Source of the DNA: Lachnospiraceae bacterium
GTDB lineage: Bacteria > Bacillota > Clostridia > Lachnospirales > Lachnospiraceae
Direction: 5' to 3'
Length of the DNA stretch: 64,000 nt
NCBI GenBank assembly: GCA_029068555.1
Contig: JAIECJ010000094.1
Span: 93,219 to 157,218 of the forward strand
Part shown: positions 1 to 7,333 of the stretch, in pieces
How positions within the stretch are numbered: position 1 is the first letter of the stretch
How the letters are laid out: every line of letters begins with the position of its first letter
The notes under the pieces: model-generated
Told to the model about the DNA's origin: nothing
Databases searched by the model: none
The model's input: only the letters and a program-made list of their open reading frames with translations
Position numbers and translations under genes: made by a program

Positions 1-1
1 T

Positions 2-1498
2 TTTGCAAATTTTTCAAACTATCAGGACAGGAAAGAATATTTTATTGAAGGGCAGCGCGAATATGAAAAGGAACTTATAAAACTGGCTGTGTGCGAACCC
101 CTCGAAAAGAAGAATATGATTTCCCTCGAGGCCCGCATTTGTCCGAAAAATACAGCGGTGAAATTGTACAGATGCATAAAGGAAAATGAAAAGGTCATTG
201 ATGGAAAGAACGGTGCTGATAACAGGAAAGTGAGTGACAAATTAATATATGTTTTACACTTTCCGAAATGCTATGACTTGGGATTTGCCCGCGGCATGCC
301 GCGAAACTATAATGTGCGTTCGGCGACGATGAAACAGACGAAGGCGCTAGTCAGTCTCCTTGAGCGGGGGACAAGCGTTAACAGATACATTCGTGGAATA
401 GATGCATGCTCTAGTGAGCTGGCGTGCCGTCCGGAGGTTTTTGCACAAGCTTTTCGGTATTTGACCGGCATAACCTATGATTACAGTGCTGAAAATAACG
501 ATATGCCTTTCGGACAGCTAAGGAAGGGGGCAAGACTACATACAACATATCATGCCGGAGAAGACTTTTTTGACATTGCAGACGGACTCCGGGCAATAGA
601 CGAAACGATACTTTTTTGCGGGCTTGGAAGAGGCAGCAGGATTGGACATGCTCTAGCGTTGGGGATCAATCCATATGAGTATTATAAGTACAAGGGAAAC
701 AAACTGGTAATTTCAAAGCAGGTTATGCTGGATGATATTGCATGGATACTATGCACGGCTGATGAATGGGGATGCAGCATGGATAGTCAGCTGCGTGCAG
801 AGCTAAATGAAAAATATTATGAAATCTATAATCAGATATATCAGGAAAACAACAGTAAATGCAGCGTGTCAGTACTGGATTATTTTCAGAGCTGGAAATT
901 AAGGGGAGACAACCCGGCGGTATACCGCCTGGAAGCAAAAGCATTTCAGAAAAGACTCCGGCGTACTGAGCTGCAGAAAATAAAACGTTATGAATTTAAC
1001 GATAAGGTCAATGACAGCATTAGGAAGAATGATAAATTTAGGAAATTGTATTACGATTATCACTATAATGAGAATGTGCGAAAAAAGGGTGACGAGATGG
1101 AAGAACTGAAAGTTGACTACCGCTATGCGGATATCATATATCAGCTTCAGGAGAAAATGATTTCCAAATTAGTCACAGAGGGAATCGGCATTGAAACAAA
1201 TCCATCCTCAAACTATCTGATTGGAACAATCACAAAATATGAGGAACATCCAATATTGCGATTCAATTCTAAGATTCTCAAGACGGACATCAAAAATAAT
1301 ATGTCGTTAAGTGTGTCTATAAATACAGATGATCAGGGAGTTTTTGATACTTTGCTGGAAAATGAATATGCCTTGATGGCGCTGGCGCTAAAGAAATCAA
1401 AGGATGAAAAAAGACAGGCAATATATGACGCCGAGGATATTTACAAATGGATTGACTACGTGCGGGAAATGGGGGTAGAACAAGTTTTTATCAATTAA
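2..1498 (+). CDS. Adenosine deaminase-family protein, 5' end outside window (RdrB-like candidate)
   Basis: The frame is open from the window edge, so the N-terminus is missing and 498 codons are visible. The C-terminal part of the adenosine/AMP deaminase barrel is clear: HAGE at nt 551-562, RIGHA near 639-653, an NPSSN motif near 1201-1215 standing where ADA has its TSN motif, and SINTDD at 1316-1333. These correspond to the zinc- and substrate-binding residues of metal-dependent adenosine deaminases. The first HxH zinc motif must lie upstream. About 200 residues of charged insertion separate RIGHA from NPSSN, longer than in housekeeping ADA (about 340 aa in total), so this is probably a large specialised deaminase. 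RADAR RdrB is the known large defence deaminase with this organisation, and the neighbours are defence-like, but RdrA is not visible and the link is inference. A GTG at 89 is the first start-like codon, but coding clearly extends left of it. Confidence 0.75.
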   Translation, partial: FANFSNYQDRKEYFIEGQREYEKELIKLAVCEPLEKKNMISLEARICPKNTAVKLYRCIKENEKVIDGKNGADNRKVSDKLIYVLHFPKCYDLGFARGMPRNYNVRSATMKQTKALVSLLERGTSVNRYIRGIDACSSELACRPEVFAQAFRYLTGITYDYSAENNDMPFGQLRKGARLHTTYHAGEDFFDIADGLRAIDETILFCGLGRGSRIGHALALGINPYEYYKYKGNKLVISKQVMLDDIAWILCTADEWGCSMDSQLRAELNEKYYEIYNQIYQENNSKCSVSVLDYFQSWKLRGDNPAVYRLEAKAFQKRLRRTELQKIKRYEFNDKVNDSIRKNDKFRKLYYDYHYNENVRKKGDEMEELKVDYRYADIIYQLQEKMISKLVTEGIGIETNPSSNYLIGTITKYEEHPILRFNSKILKTDIKNNMSLSVSINTDDQGVFDTLLENEYALMALALKKSKDEKRQAIYDAEDIYKWIDYVREMGVEQVFIN

Positions 1499-1848
1499 AT
1501 GAATAGGCGCTATGGTAAGGTTACAAAATATCAAAGAAGATTGAAACACGCTCTAGCACAGTGAGAATTAGTCAGCAGGGTTTTGCATCTGGTAATATAA
1601 ATGAGTATTTCTGTATAGATAAGGCGAGATTTACAGGGAATGGCAGGAGTGTCTAAAATGTATAAGGGACAGAATTGACATAATGGGTGTTGGTCAATTC
1701 TGTCCCTTGAATATGTTAGATAATAGTGATGTAATATTTATAAGAAATTTGTCAGAATATGTACTGTAAAGAATATCATAACTTTATAAGGCGTTGCGAA
1801 GCCTAAAGCTTTATGAATACCGGGATAAACATATTAAGGAGTAATAGC
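1499..1848. other. Intergenic region with a REP-like palindrome
   Basis: No convincing gene is visible in these 350 bases. They hold a long palindrome (separate entry, about 1664-1709). AT-rich DNA from 1710 to 1835 presumably carries the promoter of the ABC-3C operon. A TTGTCA at 1749-1754 is the best -35 candidate, but its -10 is poor, so no promoter is called. Confidence 0.5.
1664..1709. repeat. REP-like palindrome, copy 1
   Basis: The arms AAGGGACAGAATTGAC and GTCAATTCTGTCCCTT form a 16-bp perfect inverted repeat with a short spacer. The same arm sequence recurs at 13784-13832 as a full palindrome and near 7139-7156 as a single arm. There is no T-tract and no fixed relation to a gene end, so this resembles a dispersed REP/MITE-type element rather than a terminator. 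Confidence 0.7.
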
Positions 1849-3150
1849 GTGGCGAGAGGAAATGATGCAATTCCAACTTGGAGCGGATTTAATTACCAGG
1901 GAAAGATAATGCTGCTCTATATTATTAATTTAATGAATCAGGCAGCAGCCGATAAGGACAAAAGAGAATATTCCGTAGAATTGGAAAAAACAGAAGATTT
2001 CTGTATTCTTTGTGATAGAAAATACATATCCTTTCATCAGGTCAAAGCATGGTTGTCGACAAACAAATGGAGGAGCTACATTGATGCAATGGATAAGCTG
2101 CTAAAGCATAGAAACGATTGTAATGTATTAAATGCGAAATGCTATCTCGTGACAGCAAAGGAGATAAAAGACTGGAATGATACGGCAAATACATACAGCC
2201 CGGAAATAGAACCATATAAGTATCAGTCGAATGTTGTGAGCGTTTGTGATGTTGGGAAGTTTATTGTGGAGGAAATTAAGACGTATTTGAACAATAAGGG
2301 ACATGCGGCAGCACACGCGGAGATTGTGTATGGTGAATTGTGCCTGTATCTGGATGACCTGATAGCCGCAATGCATAAAAAAGGAGCAAAAAATAGATGC
2401 TATACGATTCTGTTTTCTGAGATTGCCGGAAAAATGGAAGAAGCTGTTAATAAGACAACTGTGCGGGAGGAATTCTATTTAAAAGAAAAAGTGTATGAAT
2501 ATATTATGGGTAATATAGAGCGTGTGTTCGGGGAGTTTTGTCAGGATGAATGCGGAATGGTTTTAACAGATTGTGGTAAAAAGTGTGCGGCGAAGGAAGC
2601 CCATGACAAGATGATGGAAATCTCCGATTATACAAATTTCTGCAAAATACTGAATCCGAGTAAAATAGATGGGTGGAACAATGCACTGACCATGGCTGCA
2701 AATTTTCCGGAAGACAAATTACAAAGTGAAATTTACGAATTGCTTTATCAAAGCAAAAGTCCAAAAAAGGTTTCAGGGGATGAGAACAGCATATATCTGG
2801 AATCAAAATTTTCAAAATCCCCCAATGGCAGGATTATGCCTACTTTTCTGGATTTGTCAAGGGTGAACGGAAAAGAAGAAGCTTTACAGAGGAAATTTCA
2901 AAACATAATAAAAAATACGGATATTTCACATCTTTTAGAAGGTAACAGTATTACTGTGATACCTGGAAATTATATGGGAAAATTATCCCAGGCAAAAATA
3001 ACTTCCGGCTGGCAAAAAAGTAACCCGGAAAAAGGCAGTGAGGAAAAAAATAATCCGGAAGAAAGCATAAGTCATTATTATAGGGACATAGAACTGATTT
3101 CCTCAGAAGAACTGCGCCAATATTTTGAGAAGAACGGAGGCAATCAATGA
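1849..3150 (+). CDS. ABC-3C system effector/C-terminal component with nuclease-like N-terminus
   Basis: This 433-aa protein is the first gene of a three-gene operon. The GTG at 1849 is chosen because AAGGAG (1836-1841) precedes it by 7 nt; the ATG at 1813 has no ribosome site. Near the N-terminus (residues 11-18) it carries WSGFNYQG, the opening motif typical of proteins annotated as ABC-three-component system proteins and of DUF4297/Cap4-like nucleases. An acidic pair (E49/D50) followed by Q64-x-K66 fits the E...QxK version of the PD-(D/E)xK nuclease core. The helical remainder would be the C-terminal component that partners the ATPase. The stop overlaps the next start as ATGA. In ABC-3C systems the effector is thought to be released or activated through the ATPase on infection; that role is inferred here from family and context. 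Confidence 0.72.
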   Translation: MARGNDAIPTWSGFNYQGKIMLLYIINLMNQAAADKDKREYSVELEKTEDFCILCDRKYISFHQVKAWLSTNKWRSYIDAMDKLLKHRNDCNVLNAKCYLVTAKEIKDWNDTANTYSPEIEPYKYQSNVVSVCDVGKFIVEEIKTYLNNKGHAAAHAEIVYGELCLYLDDLIAAMHKKGAKNRCYTILFSEIAGKMEEAVNKTTVREEFYLKEKVYEYIMGNIERVFGEFCQDECGMVLTDCGKKCAAKEAHDKMMEISDYTNFCKILNPSKIDGWNNALTMAANFPEDKLQSEIYELLYQSKSPKKVSGDENSIYLESKFSKSPNGRIMPTFLDLSRVNGKEEALQRKFQNIIKNTDISHLLEGNSITVIPGNYMGKLSQAKITSGWQKSNPEKGSEEKNNPEESISHYYRDIELISSEELRQYFEKNGGNQ

Positions 3151-3866
3151 TAAATACCATAATAGACATTATTCATTCGCTAAATGGAGGCAGTGTCATT
3201 CCATTCCAATCAGATGAAACAACGACGGTTGATTTAGGGAATGACGCGGTAAAATTGTTTGTCGACTCATCGGGAACAGAAAAAAAATACTATTACTTTG
3301 CTGCATATAAAATGGATGATGAGAAAAAAGATAATTTAGGGCAGATTGAAAGGAATGTATTTGGGAGTGAGGTGCACAAAGGCGGCGAAAAACCCAATCC
3401 GAGTGATTCTTATATGATTTTATTTTGGAAAGTTGACGCAATTGATGAGAAAATTTTCCCATATGTTATCAACGTCGAAGAAAACGAATTTTTTTATAAA
3501 AAATATGTTTTTTACTATACTGAACAGGAACTTGCCGGTTTTAAAAAATGGTATAGGGACATGCAAATGAAAGGGGACGTTAACCTTGAGAACGTTCTGA
3601 ATTTAGTAAGGAATTTGGATGAGGAATCAGATCATGTAAAATTTTTCATTCGTTTACTGATAAAAGTCCCTTTTTTAAATCCAGTATTTCCAAAGGCAGT
3701 TATGGAAGACTTTGACAAAATGGTACAGGCAAAAATAAATGTAAGTAAAAAGAAACAACAAGAGGTTAAAAGTGTAAATGATATTTTTTTGAGAGCAATA
3801 AATGATGATGAAGACATGGAAAAACTATCTGATATAATATATCAGAAATTCATGGAGGAAAAATAG
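3147..3866 (+). CDS. ABC-3C system middle component
   Basis: This 239-aa protein overlaps the upstream gene by 4 nt (ATGA) and is preceded by GGAGG at about 3135-3139. It is separated from the ATPase gene by a single base. I see no enzymatic motif. It has an Asp/Lys-rich N-terminal half with several aromatic strands and a helical C-terminus. Its position between an effector with a GFNYQG motif and a Rad50-like ATPase, and its size, match the middle component of ABC-three-component systems. These are short, diverse proteins thought to bridge ATPase and effector. The assignment rests mainly on operon position and not on a motif. Confidence 0.62.
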   Translation: MINTIIDIIHSLNGGSVIPFQSDETTTVDLGNDAVKLFVDSSGTEKKYYYFAAYKMDDEKKDNLGQIERNVFGSEVHKGGEKPNPSDSYMILFWKVDAIDEKIFPYVINVEENEFFYKKYVFYYTEQELAGFKKWYRDMQMKGDVNLENVLNLVRNLDEESDHVKFFIRLLIKVPFLNPVFPKAVMEDFDKMVQAKINVSKKKQQEVKSVNDIFLRAINDDEDMEKLSDIIYQKFMEEK

Positions 3867-3867
3867 T

Positions 3868-6174
3868 ATGGGTTATACGTTCAAGCAGTTGTGCCTGAAA
3901 AATTTCAAATATATTACGGACGAAAGACCGCTGGAATTTCAATTTGACAACAGGAATATTGTAATTTTAGACGGACAGAACGGATATGGTAAAACAACTC
4001 TGTTTGATGCAATTGAAATATTATTGACAGGAAAAATCAAACATTTTAATGAAGCGCTACAGAACAGGGGATTAGAAAATTTAGGGACCTTGGCAAATGA
4101 CATCAATAAAGATATTACGATATCTGCAATCCTGTTATCTGATGAAGCGGATGAGCTGAAGATAGAAAGAAGGCTGTTATGTGGGAGAAATTTTGAGAGT
4201 GAAATTTCCTTAAATGGGGAGAAAGCAGAACAAGATGATTTGTATGGGAAATTAAAATTCAGCCTGAATATGTTTGATATCGGTACATATATTTCCCAGA
4301 GTGAGTCGCTGAATTTTTTGCAGAATAAATATAAAGAAAGAAAAGCCTGTGTCACATCTTTATCCGAGAATTTTGAGTTGGAAAGCAAAATACAAAAACT
4401 GAAACAGCTTCAGGATTTTTTGGAGCAAAGGGTTTCATCCGAGACTAGTCAAAAAGAAAAAGAGATAACGGATATTGAAGAGAAAATAGTTTCTATACAA
4501 AATCAGGTAAATAACATTTCCCTGAATTTGGAATTGCCAGGTGAGGATGTCAGGCTGTTTGAAGAAAAAGATTACCCTTTTGATGTTATAAAATTAGATG
4601 ATTCAATTATTTATGAAGCAGTTGCCGCGCCGCTAAGGCAGATAAGGAATTTTGTGGAGCACTATGAGGAATACATGAAATACATGAATAATGCCACGCT
4701 GTCTGAGCTTGAAAATATTTCGAAAAATACCTATATGGCATTGTTTTATAAAAAAGAGATTGAGCTGCTTAATTCAAATGAAGAACTGCTTCAGAAATTA
4801 GTTCGGTGCAGGCAGTTGTTAAAAAATTATAATGATTATAAATGGTCAATTGACGAGGAGCTTTTTGAAAAAGCCGCTGTAGATAAGGGTACTGTCCTGC
4901 AGCTAATACAATTGTTGGCAAATCAGCAGACGCAGCGAAGCCAGCTTGAAGAAGCTGATAAAGCGCTGGAACAGATGACAACAGTAAGAAGGGCTTTTAT
5001 CAGCCAGTATAACGATGTTGTAGATGCTGGAAAGTTCGAAAAGGATGTATGTCCTTTGTGCGGTACAAGGCGCAATGACATTCAACAAGCTATTGCAGAG
5101 ACAGAAAAATTTATAAAAAACATACACACAGAAGACGTGAAGAAAATTGACGATACAGAAAAAGAAATAACAAATACATTTCTCGCAGAGATAGTACCAA
5201 AGCTAAGGCAGTTTCTTAAGTTGAATGAACATTTACTTCAGATTTACAATTCATTGGCGGAGTGTAGAACGCTTTCCACTGACAACCTGCAGACAATGCT
5301 TGATAAAGTGGGACTGGCAGAGCTGATGACACAAAGAAAAGAAGAATTTGATATCAATGACTTTTTGCAACAATATGAGATAATGGCAATGGAAATCCAT
5401 AAAATAGCACAGCCCGTTCAAATTGATTTCGGCAAAGAGCAGATTGATTTGTACAAGTCGATTCATAGCACATATTATCATGATAAAAAGCCAAAACATT
5501 CAGTGGAGCAGCTTCGTAGCAAAGAGCAGTATATTGCAAAACTGTTTAATGATAAACTATTAATGCAGCTTTCCGCAGAAACAGAGAAAGTTGAAAAGTT
5601 AAAGGAACGTTACGAAGAATACTGTGTCAAAAAGAACAACATGACAGAAACGATAAAAGTGCTGGTGTCAAAATATGATGCTGCCAATAAAGATTACCAG
5701 ACACAGCTTGCAAATGCAATAAAGATTCCCTTGCTTGTATATAGTGGGAGAATTATACAAAATTATCCTCTGGGACTTGGAATTAAGGCAGTTGTCAGGA
5801 CAAACCAACTGGTATTTGAAGCGGATTCAAAAAGTGGGAATGATGTCTATAATATTTTAAGTACAGGACAGTTAAACGGGCTTTCCATAGCATTTCTGCT
5901 GGCAATAAAAAATGTATACGGCAGAACGGACGGACTGGATATATTGTTAATAGACGACCCATTACAGACAATAGATGATATTAGTGCCATATCATTAGCG
6001 GATTTACTGACACAGCAGGACATTGGACAGATTGTTTTATCAACGCATGAGGACGGCAAGGCAGCCCTTCTCAAATACAAGTTCATAAGGGCAGGACTGA
6101 CCGTCAAGGAACAGGATATGCAGCAGCAGTATATGTCGGTGGTTCTGAACAGTGATCGTTTGTCAGTTGGATAG
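3868..6174 (+). CDS. ABC-3C system SMC/Rad50-like ATPase
   Basis: This 768-aa ABC ATPase has the layout of Rad50/SMC proteins. The Walker A GQNGYGKT is at residues 36-43. A long coiled coil (about 165-640) is interrupted by a zinc-hook CPLC at 395-398. An ABC signature-like LSTGQLNGLS starts at 664. Walker B ILLIDDPLQ is near 692-700, followed by a D-loop region and the H-loop histidine in STHED. It starts one base after the middle-component stop, with GGAGG upstream, so the three genes are translationally coupled. In ABC-3C systems the ATPase is the presumed sensor of abnormal nucleic acid or phage activity. All catalytic motifs look intact. Alternatives such as RecN/SbcC are unlikely given the size and operon. 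Confidence 0.85.
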   Translation: MGYTFKQLCLKNFKYITDERPLEFQFDNRNIVILDGQNGYGKTTLFDAIEILLTGKIKHFNEALQNRGLENLGTLANDINKDITISAILLSDEADELKIERRLLCGRNFESEISLNGEKAEQDDLYGKLKFSLNMFDIGTYISQSESLNFLQNKYKERKACVTSLSENFELESKIQKLKQLQDFLEQRVSSETSQKEKEITDIEEKIVSIQNQVNNISLNLELPGEDVRLFEEKDYPFDVIKLDDSIIYEAVAAPLRQIRNFVEHYEEYMKYMNNATLSELENISKNTYMALFYKKEIELLNSNEELLQKLVRCRQLLKNYNDYKWSIDEELFEKAAVDKGTVLQLIQLLANQQTQRSQLEEADKALEQMTTVRRAFISQYNDVVDAGKFEKDVCPLCGTRRNDIQQAIAETEKFIKNIHTEDVKKIDDTEKEITNTFLAEIVPKLRQFLKLNEHLLQIYNSLAECRTLSTDNLQTMLDKVGLAELMTQRKEEFDINDFLQQYEIMAMEIHKIAQPVQIDFGKEQIDLYKSIHSTYYHDKKPKHSVEQLRSKEQYIAKLFNDKLLMQLSAETEKVEKLKERYEEYCVKKNNMTETIKVLVSKYDAANKDYQTQLANAIKIPLLVYSGRIIQNYPLGLGIKAVVRTNQLVFEADSKSGNDVYNILSTGQLNGLSIAFLLAIKNVYGRTDGLDILLIDDPLQTIDDISAISLADLLTQQDIGQIVLSTHEDGKAALLKYKFIRAGLTVKEQDMQQQYMSVVLNSDRLSVG

Positions 6175-6214
6175 TGAAATGGTGCATATAACATGCTTTT
6201 GAGAGGAGAAAAAT

Positions 6215-6916
6215 ATGTATTTGCAAATGGAAAGGAAAAGTCTAAAGATACCGTTAAACCATAAGAAAGATATCCAAAGAAGTCAAAGCTCCCAAAAGAA
6301 AACCATATTTAACAAGTGTGGAAACGCCTGTATTCAGAGAGCGGCTGGGGATTTACTATGTGGTGCAAAAGTATGGTATGTGGATAAAAAAGGCAAAAAC
6401 TGTGAAACCAGTTTTCGGACTGGTGTAAATAATGGTGCACAGGGGAGCGTCAGCGCGGTATTGGACACGTGCGATCGCTAATATTTAGGAAATATGAGGA
6501 ATATGAAGGGACAAAATCCTCCAGGACAATGTGCTGAACCGCATGCAGTGAGTAATTGCTTACAGGAAATTGACATAAACAATTTTTCGCGTATCACACA
6601 TATATCTGTATCGGATGCAACATTCACACAACAATGTGGAACAAATGTTAGTAAAGCACTCAAAAAGGAAAAAGATCAGGAACAGGCCAGAAGACCAGTA
6701 GGAAGTGTAATGCCGCAAGGGTGTATTCCACTGACAACAGCAAGTGAGTACCAGACATTTGTAGAACATTTTTTGTCCAAAAAAGCTCTGCGAGAGTTGC
6801 AGCCAGATGAGGCAGGCGCAAGAGTAGTTGGCAAAAAATTTCCGAGGTGTACCACCTGCCAGCAATGGATTAACGAGGAAAATCGGGTTATTCTTTCCCA
6901 AATTAGCTCAAGATAA
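6215..6916 (+). pseudogene. Deaminase-like (YwqJ-type candidate) gene interrupted by one in-frame stop
   Basis: A good ribosome site (GAGGAG about 6202-6207) and an ATG at 6215 open an 88-codon frame that ends at TAA 6479-6481. The same frame then continues for 145 codons to 6916. Read through, it makes one plausible protein: a YVDKKGK strand followed by FRTG before the stop, then PPGQCAEPHA (codons 102-111), and later PRCTTC with cysteines at codons 212 and 215. A C-A-E motif plus C-x2-C is the zinc-binding signature of the cytidine-deaminase fold, and CAEP is typical of YwqJ-like toxin deaminases. The spacing between motifs (about 100 residues) is long, so the family call is tentative. It lies only 40 nt after the ABC-3C ATPase and could be its fourth gene. 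The second half could be expressed alone from 6494, but no good ribosome site supports that. Confidence 0.5.
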
Positions 6917-7333
6917 CGAGAACGCAGTTAATACTTTGGCGGTTAAATATCGTGACAGATTGTGCCGGACAAATCTTCATATGCACGGCAGATGATTGAG
7001 CTGTAGCAAGTGCTATGGCGATTGATGAGAACGCAGCAGATGGAGATTTGAGCAAGTAAGACGTTGCGATACTTAGCTGCCAGCGTAAAAACACTTGAAT
7101 GATTTAAAAACTCGATATATGGATGATTCGCGGGTTTTGGTCAATTGTGTCCCTTGAATAAAGAGTGGAATGGTAATATTATAGAATTGTAAGAGGTTTT
7201 AAAGAGAAATATGGGATAATTGATTGATAATCCTGTATTATCTGTTGAAAATCGAACGTTACCCATTTACCATCGTTTCTATAAATAAAATAATATAAAA
7301 TATCCATGATAAAAATGCTTAGTTTGAGGTAAT
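6917..7333. other. Intergenic region ahead of the STAND-like gene
   Basis: No gene is supported in these 417 bases. They contain a single REP-like arm (about 7139-7156, one mismatch to the other copies, no partner arm nearby) and one copy of the 29-bp shared upstream element at 7225-7253. An A/T-rich block at 7283-7295 is also shared with the region upstream of the methyltransferase gene. Confidence 0.5.
7225..7253 (+). promoter_or_regulatory. 29-bp shared upstream element, copy A
   Basis: This sequence, beginning TGATAATCCTGTATTATCTG, is repeated without mismatch in inverted orientation at 11465-11493. It ends 80 nt before the STAND-like start. Relative to its gene it has the same orientation and almost the same distance as copy B has to the methyltransferase start. 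A second shared block, AAATAAAATAATA, lies at 7283-7295 here and at 11418-11430 on the other strand. TTGAAA inside the element (7245-7250) could be a -35. The natural reading is a duplicated promoter/operator that co-regulates both units. Confidence 0.75.

Noticed and set aside
6265..6431. A second frame at the start of the deaminase-like gene also reads like protein (contains RERLGIYYVVQKYG).
   Set aside because: It has no start codon and a stop just upstream, while the main frame has a ribosome site and continues the deaminase-like pattern.
6505..6517. AAGGGACAAAAT resembles the arm of the REP-like palindrome and could pair with the solo arm at 7139.
   Set aside because: The match is short and imperfect and lies inside the CAEP-coding stretch, so coding origin explains it better.
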